Position numbers and translations under genes: made by a program. The notes under the pieces are model-generated. The model did not search any database, had not been told where the DNA came from, and saw nothing but the letters and a program-made list of their open reading frames with translations. From UBA1563 sp041671545 (GTDB taxonomy: Bacteria; Bacteroidota; Ignavibacteria; Ignavibacteriales; Ignavibacteriaceae), in contig JBAZBI010000004.1 of the NCBI GenBank assembly GCA_041671545.1, positions 1 to 64,000 of the forward strand: a stretch of DNA of 64,000 nt, in the 5' to 3' direction. Below are positions 1-7,267 of this stretch, in pieces. The stretch's first letter is position 1; each line of letters begins with the position of its first letter.

Positions 1-125
1 AAATGGGTTAACCCAATCCCTAATTGGGCTTTTGTTATCTCTCAATTCTCCATTATTTTTGATGACAGAATTGGGGCGTTCTTATGATTTCCTTTTTCCA
101 TTTACACATTTATTTTTACACACTC

Positions 126-337
126 ACGGAAAATCGTTCCCATCGATTGGAAAGGGGCTCCAAAGTGTACGGAAAATCGTTCCCATCGATTGGAAAGAGA
201 CTCCAAGTGTACGGAAAATCGTTCCCATCGATTGGAAAGAGACTCCAAGTGTACGGAAAATCGTTCCCATCGATTGGAAAGGAGCTTCAAGTGTACGGAA
301 AATCGTTCCCATCGGTTGGAAAGGGGCTACAAAGCGG
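126..337. repeat. Tandem repeat, five copies of about 42 bp
   Basis: Five head-to-tail units start at 126, 169, 211, 253 and 295. The unit length is 43, 42, 42, 42 and about 43 bp. Each begins acggaaaatcgttcccatcg; the first 28 bases are almost invariant and the last 14-15 vary slightly. Two forward frames stay open across it, but no ribosome binding site precedes them and the proteins would be pure repeat, so I do not call a gene. It lies at the window edge next to the cassette-like region. Confidence 0.9.
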
Positions 338-378
338 TAGAAACCTTCTTTTTAGCGTAAAACGAAGGTTTTGTGAAT

Positions 379-427
379 TTAACCTTCAAGGTTAAGTTGC
401 TTTTCTGCATGCTAACCTTGAAGGTTA
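379..427. promoter_or_regulatory. Pair of operator-like palindromes
   Basis: Two near-perfect palindromes occur at 379-395 (ttaaccttcaaggttaa) and 413-427 (taaccttgaaggtta). Each is a 7-8 bp inverted repeat around one central base. Their centres are 33 bp apart, close to three helical turns, which would suit two dimers on one DNA face. They are also complementary to each other and could form one hairpin. No adjacent regulator gene is visible, so a regulatory role is a guess. Confidence 0.3.
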
Positions 428-668
428 CGACTTTTGGAAAACCTTGTATCCCTTGTGGTTAGTTGCTTGTTTGCAACTAAAGGCACAAAATATTTTTGAG
501 TTGATACTTGGGAATAACTAAAAACATTTTTAAGTTGAAGTAATAGTTATATGCCATTAATTTCTAATATTTCGAAGGGAATTATAACGATGACACGCAT
601 GTCACCGTAAAAGCATATTGTATAAAATAATAAACTATAGCATCATTAAGTTCTTGGAGGAACATAAA
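428..668. other. Non-coding stretch with dispersed repeat and possible cassette boundary
   Basis: No convincing gene. Bases 442-490 resemble the intergenic repeat containing cccttgtggtta that recurs near 2730, 5430, 6290 and 7450. Bases 491-540 carry a second dispersed element (ttgatacttgggaataacta, then aaaacatttttaagttgaag), also seen at 2805-2850, 3243-3272 and 6357-6395. The heptamer GTTATAT at 546-552 equals the right core of the attC-like site ending at 1684. It may mark the left boundary of the first cassette. Confidence 0.45.
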
Positions 669-1442
669 ATGAGTGATAAAGAGCATAATATTCACGACTT
701 TGATATTGCATTAATTTGCGAATATTTTTCTAGTATGGATCGTCAAGGCCCAGGAAACCAGGAAGCAACTCTAAGGGCATTAAGCTTTATTGATAATTTG
801 CATGAGGAATCAAGCATTGTTGACCTTGGTTGTGGTACTGGAGGTCAAACTATAATTTTAGCTCAAAACACTCCAGGGAATATTACAGCCATTGATTTAT
901 TCCCTGGTTTTATCGACAAACTAAATGACAATGCACAAAAACTGAATCTTCAAAGCAGAGTTAAAGGCGTTATTGGTTCAATGGATAAACTTGATTTTCA
1001 ATTAAATGAATTAGACCTTATTTGGAGTGAAGGAGCAATATATAATATTGGCTTTGAAAAAGGCATGAATTATTGGAATAAGTTTTTGAAAAAAGGTGGC
1101 TATGTTGCAGTTACAGAAGCATCATGGTTTACAGAAGAACGGCCAAAAGAAATATTTGATTTTTGGAATGAAGCATATCCTGAAATAGATACCATCCCAA
1201 ATAAAATCGCTCAAATGCAAAAAGCTGGCTATGTTGTTATAGCATCATTCATATTGCCTGAAACTTGCTGGATTGATAACTTTTTTGTTCCGGAAATAAC
1301 AGCACAAAAAATATTTTTGGATAAATATAAAGGAAATAAATCAGCCGAAGAATTTGTAAAATATGAAAAGCAAGGAGCTGAACTTTATCATAAATATAAA
1401 GAATATTATGGGTATGTATTTTATATTGGGAAGAAAATATAG
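669..1442 (+). CDS. Class I SAM-dependent methyltransferase
   Basis: Predicted soluble 257-residue methyltransferase. The SAM-binding motif I is clear at residues 49-59 (SIVDLGCGTGG), followed by the acidic motif II region (TAIDLFPGF). This is the Rossmann-fold class I arrangement; the methyl acceptor cannot be told. I chose the ATG at 669 over one at 618 because GGAGG at 656-660 sits 8 bases upstream and the extra 17 residues look non-conserved. The gene is bracketed by a GTTATAT core at 546 and the attC-like site at 1476-1684, so it looks like a single-gene cassette. The fold is secure, the substrate unknown. Confidence 0.85.
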   Translation: MSDKEHNIHDFDIALICEYFSSMDRQGPGNQEATLRALSFIDNLHEESSIVDLGCGTGGQTIILAQNTPGNITAIDLFPGFIDKLNDNAQKLNLQSRVKGVIGSMDKLDFQLNELDLIWSEGAIYNIGFEKGMNYWNKFLKKGGYVAVTEASWFTEERPKEIFDFWNEAYPEIDTIPNKIAQMQKAGYVVIASFILPETCWIDNFFVPEITAQKIFLDKYKGNKSAEEFVKYEKQGAELYHKYKEYYGYVFYIGKKI

Positions 1443-1475
1443 AAGGTCCGCTATCATCCGTGCTGAATAAAAGGC

Positions 1476-1684
1476 ATATAACAAGTGGCTCAAGGCGACA
1501 GCCACGCCAGAGGCGGGTAAACTGTATTCGCATTCGGCATTTTACAAATTTTAGAGGTAGTCGTTCCGTTTCGGCTAACTTGTCCAAGGTAGTCTTGCTA
1601 TGAAAGATTTTTGTAATTATAAAATTTATTAACAAGTTCGGCATTGTAGTTTTGGGCTGCGCCTTAGCCACAACGTCGTTATAT
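1476..1684 (+). other. attC-like recombination site, long VCR-like form
   Basis: The outer heptamers are exact reverse complements: ATATAAC (1476-1482) and GTTATAT (1678-1684). Inside them, 1485-1503 pairs with 1655-1671 over 17 bp, leaving two unpaired bases on the left arm (C1491 and A1498). Complementary core boxes plus a long stem with extrahelical bases are the hallmark of integron attC sites. The roughly 150-base interior makes it longer than most attC sites. A homologous copy lies at 4504-4679. The site falls directly between two cassette-sized genes in the same orientation. Confidence 0.65.
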
Positions 1685-1700
1685 TTGAAAAGGTGAAATT

Positions 1701-2090
1701 ATGAAGAAATTCGCTTGTAAGGCCATATTTGATAAAGATACTACTTCAAATACTGGTGTTGATTGGGCAAAATCAAAAAGGTGCATACTTAAAGTAAATG
1801 AAAATAGTTTTGAGGTTGATGGTCGAACAATAGTATTTTCCGACATACAAGAAGCTAAAATACGAATTGTTCCTTCAGCATTCTTTATTCCTGGTTGCAT
1901 ACTTTCATTATCATTGAAAAACGGATCAACACATCATTTTGGTTTAAGGGATTCAACCTTTTTTATAAATAATTTAAATTTGCCAATAAAAGTCGAAAAA
2001 GTAATGGTACCCCTTATTTGGCTTAGAAGAATTATTATTTTGGCTCTACTCATATGGGTTTTTAGACATCTTTGGAGTAGCCTTCAATGA
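1701..2090 (+). CDS. Small hypothetical protein with C-terminal membrane helix
   Basis: A 129-residue protein that I do not recognise. AAAGG at about 1688 provides a ribosome binding site for the ATG at 1701. Residues 25-95 are rich in predicted beta strands (a pattern such as FEVDGRTIVFSDIQEAKIRI), possibly a PH-like fold. Residues 103-125 form one hydrophobic helix, so it is probably membrane-anchored. It sits alone between two attC-like sites (ending 1684 and starting 2102), the layout expected for a cassette-borne gene of unknown function. Confidence 0.65.
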   Translation: MKKFACKAIFDKDTTSNTGVDWAKSKRCILKVNENSFEVDGRTIVFSDIQEAKIRIVPSAFFIPGCILSLSLKNGSTHHFGLRDSTFFINNLNLPIKVEKVMVPLIWLRRIIILALLIWVFRHLWSSLQ

Positions 2091-2101
2091 ACATAAAAGG
2101 A

Positions 2102-2160
2102 ATATAACATCAGTTCCAACTAGGACGGGCTGCGCCCACCTGTTAAACTGCGCGTTAGGC
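2102..2160 (+). other. attC-like recombination site, compact form
   Basis: A 59-bp site begins with ATATAAC (2102-2108) and ends with GTTAGGC (2154-2160), which matches the GTTRRRY integron core. The inner arms cagttccaac (2111-2120) and gttaaactg (2142-2150) pair with one extra base and a mismatch. A central hairpin gggc-tgc-gccc (2127-2137) completes the structure. Size and layout match classical class 1 cassette attC sites. It begins 11 bases after one gene's stop and ends 21 bases before the next start. Confidence 0.7.
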
Positions 2161-2181
2161 ATTTCAACAAGGAGAAAACCA

Positions 2182-2655
2182 ATGGTTCGAGGATTAAAGT
2201 TAGCCCACTTTGGCGGGCTCGTAATTTTTTTAGGCAGCATTCTCACTTTCGTAGTCATCTCTGCGCTTATCGATGGCGCTAGTCTGGAGAACATTGCCTT
2301 TGGGCGAAAAATCATTAGCACCGGCACCAATGTCCTCACACTTCCGGGCATGTGGGCGCTCGCCATTACCGGCGTTTTTATGGGCTACAAACGTTATGGA
2401 TTGAAACAACGGTTTTTCCAGCTCAAACTACTACTCATCACGATGGTAGTTATCAACGCATATCTTTTCGTTGTGCCCGCAGCAACCTCGGCAACAGAAA
2501 TAGCCGTTCGTTCTCTTGCACAAGGTCAGCTCCTTCCAGATTACAAAGCCGCGTATATGCAAGAGTCAATCTTTGGGGCAGTAAACGTTTTACTTACCTT
2601 AGCAGCGGCAGTTATTGGGATATGGAAAGTTGGCGTCAAATCCACACACGGCTAA
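2182..2655 (+). CDS. Four-helix integral membrane protein, DUF2269-like
   Basis: A 157-residue protein with about four membrane helices (roughly residues 8-30, 50-70, 78-102 and 132-150). A conserved-looking start (LKLAHFGGLVIFLGS) recalls the DUF2269 predicted integral membrane family, whose role is unknown. AAGGAG at 2169-2174 supports the ATG. The gene is visibly richer in G and C than its neighbours, which fits recent acquisition. It follows the compact attC-like site directly. The membrane prediction is firm, the family name tentative. Confidence 0.7.
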   Translation: MVRGLKLAHFGGLVIFLGSILTFVVISALIDGASLENIAFGRKIISTGTNVLTLPGMWALAITGVFMGYKRYGLKQRFFQLKLLLITMVVINAYLFVVPAATSATEIAVRSLAQGQLLPDYKAAYMQESIFGAVNVLLTLAAAVIGIWKVGVKSTHG

Positions 2656-2868
2656 CATCTTTAAAAAGTAAAGAGTCCCGCGAGAGGCGGATAAACAAGA
2701 GAAAACTTCTTGTGACCTTTATTAAAACTTTGTGCCCCTCGCGGTTAGTTTCTTTTCAACCGTAGAGTTCGCAGACGAAAGCGCAAAGACTATAAAAGTT
2801 TGAATTGATGTTTGGGAATAACTAAAAACGTTTTTAAGTTGAAGTGTACAAATAATTAAGAAATCACG
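2656..2868. repeat. Composite dispersed intergenic repeat
   Basis: After the stop codon comes a small hairpin (tcttta-aaaag-taaaga, about 2660-2676), a pair of arms ccgcgag and ctcgcgg (about 2684 and 2738-2744), then a degenerate copy of the actttgtgcccctcgcggtt repeat. The ttgatgtttgggaataacta element (2805-2850) ends it. The same order is seen after the gene ending at 5354, so this is a repeated 3' module. No toxin gene is present here although an antitoxin-like gene follows. Confidence 0.55.
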
Positions 2869-2876
2869 TAACTTTG
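2869..2876 (+). promoter_or_regulatory. Possible -7 box for the XRE gene
   Basis: TAACTTTG matches the Bacteroidota -7 consensus TAnnTTTG and lies 62 bases before the chosen ATG at 2938. No well-spaced -33 TTTG was found, so support is limited to this box. Confidence 0.3.
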
Positions 2877-2937
2877 CTTATGCCAGAAGTTAATATCTAT
2901 GAAAGCAAGTCATGAAATCTCTGACGAGGGAAAAGAA

Positions 2938-3213
2938 ATGAGCGACTTAAAAAAATATATTTCCAAAAGAATAAAAGATGACCAGGAATTTGCGGAGAAT
3001 TACGATACCGGTTACCAGGACTTTAAGGTAAGTGTTTTGCTAAAGCAACTTCGCCAACAATCCGGTTTAACACAAGATGAATTAGCGATAAAGTTAAAAA
3101 CGAACAAATCCGTTATATCAAGAATAGAAAATCATGCGGATGATATACCGTTATCAACGTTACGAAGATATGCAAAATCTTTAGGGAGAAGAATTAGGAT
3201 TGAAGTAGTCTAA
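2938..3213 (+). CDS. XRE-family helix-turn-helix protein, orphan HigA-like antitoxin
   Basis: A 91-residue DNA-binding protein. An XRE helix-turn-helix spans about residues 35-80 (LKQLRQQSGLTQDELAIKLK, then a recognition helix containing VISRIEN). The N-terminal part (SKRIKDDQEFAENYDTGYQD) resembles antitoxins of HigBA/RelE-type modules. GAGGG at 2926-2930 favours ATG 2938 over an upstream ATG at 2899. The partner toxin normally sits just upstream, but 2656-2937 holds only repeats, so this antitoxin is an orphan or a solitary regulator. Chromosomal cassette arrays often carry such modules. Confidence 0.75.
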   Translation: MSDLKKYISKRIKDDQEFAENYDTGYQDFKVSVLLKQLRQQSGLTQDELAIKLKTNKSVISRIENHADDIPLSTLRRYAKSLGRRIRIEVV

Positions 3214-3641
3214 TGTTACTATTCGTGAACAATTTGACAATCTCCCAAAAACATTTTTAAGTTAAAGTGTACAATAAATAACGAAAATAGGAGTCTCTAT
3301 TTCTCAGTTAGTGCTACATAGAACTAATACAGCAAGCGAGGGTTTGCACTCTCCCCTTTTTTACAATCCAATGTTTACCCACATATTTCCAAAAAGAACT
3401 GAGAGTGAAGAGTCCGTTAGACTGAAAAACGGATGGAATGATATCCCCGCTGTTGGCGTGGTAGGCATGCAGACCCTATTTTTATATATCGTGTTTATGG
3501 AAGAAAAATTAAACAATTGGAATACATTTACCTTTCCGCCTTTGGTGGATGCAACTGCACGCATATATGTATTCCTAAACAACTAATTCAGTGCATGATA
3601 AGTTATAGTTATACCATTAATCAACAATAATAGGTGAGTTA
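3214..3641. other. Intergenic stretch without a confident gene
   Basis: Contains another copy of the dispersed element (cccaaaaacatttttaagtt, 3243-3272). A 91-codon open frame at 3311-3586 lacks a ribosome binding site and shows no domain-like pattern. A heptamer GTTATAC at 3608-3614 matches both cores of the attC-like site at 4372-4679, so it may be the left boundary of the next cassette. Confidence 0.45.
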
Positions 3642-4340
3642 ATGAAAAATGTTTTACTAATCTTTTTAATGTCTTTTTTATTTTTTTCTTGTAGCGAGAG
3701 CATTAAAGAGAAAAAAATGACACAATCAAACATTCAAAAGATTAAAGATTCCAAAGAGTTAACGCAAAAAGAGAAAGAACTTTTTGCTACTTATTTAATC
3801 CGAACAAACTTAAAGAATGCTTTTTCGGGTGATAAAGATTTTCTTATTGATTCAACAATAACAATTGGAGAAGCAATAAAAAAGCAAAAGGAATGGGTAA
3901 TAGAAGATTCTATTAAAACTGCTAATGAACAAAAGGCAGCAGAAGAAGCTTTTCAAAAGAAACAACTACAAATCCAAAAACTTAAAAATATAGTTACGGT
4001 TAATATAGTCAGGAAGAGTTTTTCAGAAGCCGATTATAGCAAATATAATGTTATTACGATTTCAATAAACAATAATAGTGACAGCACAATTATTGGAGTT
4101 AAAGGCACCTTAAAAATATCAGATATGTTTGGTGATGCAATATCGAATTTAGAAGTGAAATATGATAAAATACTAAAGCCCAAGGAACGTGCTTTTAATA
4201 CCGGCTATTATGATTATAATCAGTTTATGGATAGAGATACAAAACTAAAATTTACTGAACTTGAAAAAATGAAAGTTGTTTGGGAGCCGGAAATGATAAT
4301 TTTTAATGATGGTTCCAAATTGGTTCTTGGAGATGAATAA
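3642..4340 (+). CDS. Lipoprotein of unknown function
   Basis: A 232-residue predicted lipoprotein. The signal is a basic start, a hydrophobic stretch and a lipobox ending at Cys17 (LFFSC). Residues about 20-110 are charged and helical, possibly coiled-coil. Residues 118-230 look like an all-beta FxLYD/immunoglobulin-like domain (VITISINNNSDSTIIGVKGT). AGGTGAG at about 3632 gives a ribosome binding site. It is flanked by GTTATAC (3608) and the attC-like site at 4372. Specific function not recognised. Confidence 0.7.
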   Translation: MKNVLLIFLMSFLFFSCSESIKEKKMTQSNIQKIKDSKELTQKEKELFATYLIRTNLKNAFSGDKDFLIDSTITIGEAIKKQKEWVIEDSIKTANEQKAAEEAFQKKQLQIQKLKNIVTVNIVRKSFSEADYSKYNVITISINNNSDSTIIGVKGTLKISDMFGDAISNLEVKYDKILKPKERAFNTGYYDYNQFMDRDTKLKFTELEKMKVVWEPEMIIFNDGSKLVLGDE

Positions 4341-4371
4341 TTATATTCTTTTGAACTAAAAATTAAAAACG

Positions 4372-4679
4372 GTATAACCAGTGGCTACTAATGACAAGGT
4401 AAAAATTATCGGTAAAAAGACTGATTTTAGGGCAATTTTAGGTCTTGACAATTTGGAAGTAATTTATTGTCATTAAATAAAACTTTATGGCAACGCCATT
4501 ATCGTGGACTCAAGGCGACAGCGTTTTCGTATTCGGCATTTTAGAAATATTAATGTTGGTGGTTCCGTTTCGGTATTGTTGTTCAAGGTAGTTTTGATTT
4601 GAGAAAATTTTCTAATTATAAAAATTATTAACAAGTTTGGCATTGTTGTTTTGGGCTGCGCTTTAGCAAGCCGTTATAC
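4372..4679 (+). other. attC-like site with an enlarged left arm
   Basis: The outer cores GTATAAC (4372-4378) and GTTATAC (4673-4679) are exact complements. Next to them, ggctactaa (4383-4391) pairs imperfectly with ttagcaagcc (4663-4672). Bases 4504-4679 are clearly homologous to 1485-1684: they share caaggcgacag, ttcggcatttta, ggttccgtttcgg and ttattaacaagt. About 110 extra bases (4392-4503) separate the core from this homologous block, which suggests an insertion or a fusion of two sites. Intermediate confidence as a functional site. Confidence 0.5.
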
Positions 4680-4700
4680 ATATAAAAAGGAATTAATATT

Positions 4701-5354
4701 TTGTTTGATTTTATTAGTAAAAATCCCGAATTGTCGACTCTCTTATTTGGAGTTGTGAATTTTCTGTGGGCAATATTTCTTTTTTTCAACAATAAAAAAC
4801 ATCAAAATTATCTTGAATCATTAAAGCATAGTCTCAATTTGGATCTTGAGAAACGTAAGAAAGTTTTTGAAATGAAGGTAAATCAATTTGAAAAGTATTA
4901 TCGACTAATCGACGAATTCGGTAAAAAATATTCTGTGGATTTACCCAAAAAGTTACAACCTATTTTTACCGAATACTACGATAAATTTCTAAAAGCAGAA
5001 ATGAATAACAACAAAGAAGAAAGTCGTAAAATCATTGTTTGGTTCAGTGACCAAATTGGTAATCTTATGTTTGATATAAACGAAAACTATTCCAGATTGA
5101 ATTCCGAAACGAATAGTCTAAAACTAACTTCAAGTGATAAGTTGGTAAAAATACTCGATGAATTACAAAAATGTTATGAAGATAGTTTTAATTTATCGAA
5201 TGAATTCATTTCCAAATTTCAAGAAATATTACTCACCAAAAATCAAGATATGCAAAATGATTATCAAAATAGAATGAAAGAATTAGCTATGAAGTTAAAA
5301 AATAAATCTGATGAATTAATGGCAAGAATGAGATATGAACTAACAGAAATATAG
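4701..5354 (+). CDS. Membrane-anchored coiled-coil protein of unknown function
   Basis: A 217-residue protein starting at a TTG codon, supported by AAAAAGGA at 4684-4691 and by the absence of a good ATG nearby. One membrane helix spans residues 12-29 (LLFGVVNFLWAIFLFF). The rest is a long charged, mainly helical cytoplasmic domain with coiled-coil character. No family recognised. The stop codon is followed at once by GTATAAC (5355-5361), the same heptamer as the attC-like cores. Confidence 0.65.
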   Translation: MFDFISKNPELSTLLFGVVNFLWAIFLFFNNKKHQNYLESLKHSLNLDLEKRKKVFEMKVNQFEKYYRLIDEFGKKYSVDLPKKLQPIFTEYYDKFLKAEMNNNKEESRKIIVWFSDQIGNLMFDINENYSRLNSETNSLKLTSSDKLVKILDELQKCYEDSFNLSNEFISKFQEILLTKNQDMQNDYQNRMKELAMKLKNKSDELMARMRYELTEI

Positions 5355-5524
5355 GTATAACCTCTTTAATAAGTAAAGAGTCATGAGAAAAACTCATTGT
5401 AACCTTTCTGAAAACTTTGTGTCCCTTGTGGTTATTGTTTTTACCACAAAGTTCACAAGGGAAAAACACAAAGAACACAAAAGAATTTTAAACCTATATT
5501 TGTGCTACGTTTTTCTTGTTATAA
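5355..5524. repeat. Dispersed intergenic repeat bounded by attC-like heptamers
   Basis: GTATAAC at 5355-5361 follows the stop codon, then a hairpin ctcttta-ataag-taaagag (5363-5381). Then comes the aactttgtgtcccttgtggt repeat with the complementary accacaa arm at about 5440. GTTATAA at 5518-5524 could close the element. The order matches 2650-2850 behind another cassette-like gene. No convincing stem joins the two heptamers, so I call a repeat, not an attC site. Confidence 0.45.
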
Positions 5525-5566
5525 TTGCAATCTTTCATCGGTAAATTAAATCGCAGAGGTAATAGA

Positions 5567-6268
5567 ATGAAAACATTAGGCTTAATAGGTGGAACTACAT
5601 GGGTTTCAACGGTTGATTATTATAGGTTAATAAATCAACAAGTAAATAAAAAATTAGGTGGTTTAAGTTCGGCAAAAATGCTTCTTTATTCTGTAAACTT
5701 TGCGGAATTCAATCCACCTACCGACCCCAAAGAATGGGGAGAACTTACCGGTAAATTCACTGCTATTTCTAAAAATCTTGAAAGAGCCGGCGCTGATTGT
5801 ATCGTCTTCTGCGCTAATACTCCCCATATCATCGCGGATGATATCCAGAAAATTATAAACATCCCTATCATTAATATTGCTGAAGAAACTGCAAAGGTTG
5901 TTGCTACGCGTAACTATAAAAAAGTTGGACTGCTCGGAACAAGAATAACAATGGAGCAGCCTTTTTATAAAGATAGATTATTAAAATATGGTATCTCGGC
6001 AATCATCCCGGAATTTGAAGACCGAAAGTTCATCCATTCCTCTATTCTTGAAGAGATGGCAAAGGAAATCTTCAAAGAAGAAACCAAGCAAAGATATCTT
6101 ACCATTATTAAAAAGCTGATCTCTGATGGTGCAGAGGCAATTGTATTGGGATGTACGGAAATACCGATACTGATAAAGCAGGAGGACGTTCCTATTCCCC
6201 TCTTTGATACAACTTTAATACATGCTTCGGCAATAGTAGATTTTGCTGTTGGCGATCGTAATGAGTAA
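5567..6268 (+). CDS. Aspartate/glutamate racemase family protein
   Basis: A 233-residue enzyme of the Asp/Glu/hydantoin racemase family, which interconverts amino-acid stereoisomers with two cysteines as acid/base and no cofactor. Both cysteines are present: Cys82 in FCANTPH and Cys196 in LGCTEIP. The N-terminus MKTLGLIGGTTWVST is typical of YgeA/aspartate racemase-like members. AGAGGTAA before ATG 5567 decides the start over an in-frame ATG-less extension to 5525. Substrate not provable; aspartate or glutamate likely. The location suggests a cassette-borne accessory metabolic gene. Confidence 0.85.
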   Translation: MKTLGLIGGTTWVSTVDYYRLINQQVNKKLGGLSSAKMLLYSVNFAEFNPPTDPKEWGELTGKFTAISKNLERAGADCIVFCANTPHIIADDIQKIINIPIINIAEETAKVVATRNYKKVGLLGTRITMEQPFYKDRLLKYGISAIIPEFEDRKFIHSSILEEMAKEIFKEETKQRYLTIIKKLISDGAEAIVLGCTEIPILIKQEDVPIPLFDTTLIHASAIVDFAVGDRNE

Positions 6269-6279
6269 GAAGAGGCAAA

Positions 6280-6400
6280 GAAATTGTGTTCGCTGTGGTC
6301 AAGCTTTTTACTACTAAGAACACGAGGAAAGCGCAAAGGACACAAAGTATTTTCAAATTGATACTTGGGAATGATTAAAAACATTTTTAAGTTCGTTTGT
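6280..6400. repeat. Copy of two dispersed intergenic repeats
   Basis: Bases 6284-6355 are a degenerate copy of the cacaaagaacacaaa repeat. Bases 6357-6395 carry ttgatacttgggaatgatta followed by aaaacatttttaagtt, the element also found at 491-540, 2805-2850 and 3243-3272. It lies upstream of a lipoprotein gene, as the other copies lie upstream of small genes. Confidence 0.55.
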
Positions 6401-6505
6401 CTAAATATATGAGAAGTTCGAAGAATTTTATTCATCTTCATATTTATTTTTGCTCCTGCAAATCCCATTTTATATTATATCTGATAATTTTTTAGGAGTT
6501 AACCA

Positions 6506-7267
6506 ATGAAATATTTAGGTTATTTAATATTGGCTTTTATTATAGGCATCATCGGTTGTAAAGATTCGGAAGAGATCAATACTGCAAAAGATACTTACTA
6601 CGATGATATTTCCGATATCACTTTTATCAACAGTCACTTTTATTCAACCAATTACGATCTCTCCGGAAATGCCGGCTCTCAAATAGATCTGTTAAAATTT
6701 TCCGCAGACGGTAAAAACATTGATGATTCATTTGATTTGGGATTGAACGGGCAAGGTTATTTAGCGATCACAAACGACGGGAATGACGTTTATCTTCAAT
6801 CAAGACTTACTTCCTCAATCATCAAATGTTCACCTATCGGCGAAAGAGTCTACATGAAGTGGGACAATCCATCCCCTTCCGAATGGCTGGCAAGCGGGAT
6901 ATGTTATAAAAAAGATGACGACTCGTTATTAACACTTTATAAAAACTTCAAGAATCCAACTCAGTATAGAGCAAGAACTGCATCAAAAGAGAATCCGGTT
7001 ATGACAGGCAGTGATATGTGCTTTACTTTAGATTTCGTTGATACAACGGATTACGGTGTATATGCTTTAGATTATAAGGATAGTTCTTTTTATATACTCG
7101 GCTTGAACCGCTCTCAAAAAGATGTGTTAATTATAACTGATCATAATTTTAACGTCATATCGGTTGAGGATATTCCGGATAGCACGGTAGTAGGATTGAC
7201 GTTTAAAGATAACGACTTATACTTAAGCTATAGAAACAGAATAATTAAAAAGTGGAAGAGTTATTGA
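6506..7267 (+). CDS. Lipoprotein of unknown function, possibly propeller-like
   Basis: A 253-residue predicted lipoprotein with a hydrophobic leader and lipobox at Cys18 (GIIGC). After it come repeated short beta-strand patterns with aromatic and Asp-Gly turns (for example ITNDGNDVYLQS and LTFKDNDLYLSYRN). These suggest a small beta-propeller-like fold, but no family is recognised. TTAGGAG at 6492-6498 is a good ribosome binding site. It is the last of the + strand accessory genes before the AraC-type regulator. Confidence 0.7.
   Translation: MKYLGYLILAFIIGIIGCKDSEEINTAKDTYYDDISDITFINSHFYSTNYDLSGNAGSQIDLLKFSADGKNIDDSFDLGLNGQGYLAITNDGNDVYLQSRLTSSIIKCSPIGERVYMKWDNPSPSEWLASGICYKKDDDSLLTLYKNFKNPTQYRARTASKENPVMTGSDMCFTLDFVDTTDYGVYALDYKDSSFYILGLNRSQKDVLIITDHNFNVISVEDIPDSTVVGLTFKDNDLYLSYRNRIIKKWKSY

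Noticed and set aside
126..337. CRISPR array
   Set aside because: Units are contiguous, the variable part is only 14-15 bases and nearly constant, and no cas gene is near.
32..340. Open frames of about 100 codons on both strands across the 42-bp repeat
   Set aside because: They arise from the tandem repeat, have no ribosome binding site, and several frames are open at once.
1249..1671. Minus-strand gene overlapping the methyltransferase and attC-like site
   Set aside because: It crosses the inverted repeat and the real gene; composition looks like antisense.
2650..2750. attC site after the DUF2269-like gene (GGCTAAC to GTTAGTT)
   Set aside because: Both heptamers deviate from the consensus and only a 7-bp ccgcgag/ctcgcgg stem is present.
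3311..3586. A 91-codon gene
   Set aside because: No ribosome binding site, no domain-like pattern, and it lies among intergenic repeats.
5355..5524. A fourth attC site
   Set aside because: Heptamers GTATAAC and GTTATAA are present, but no stem joins them; listed as a repeat only.
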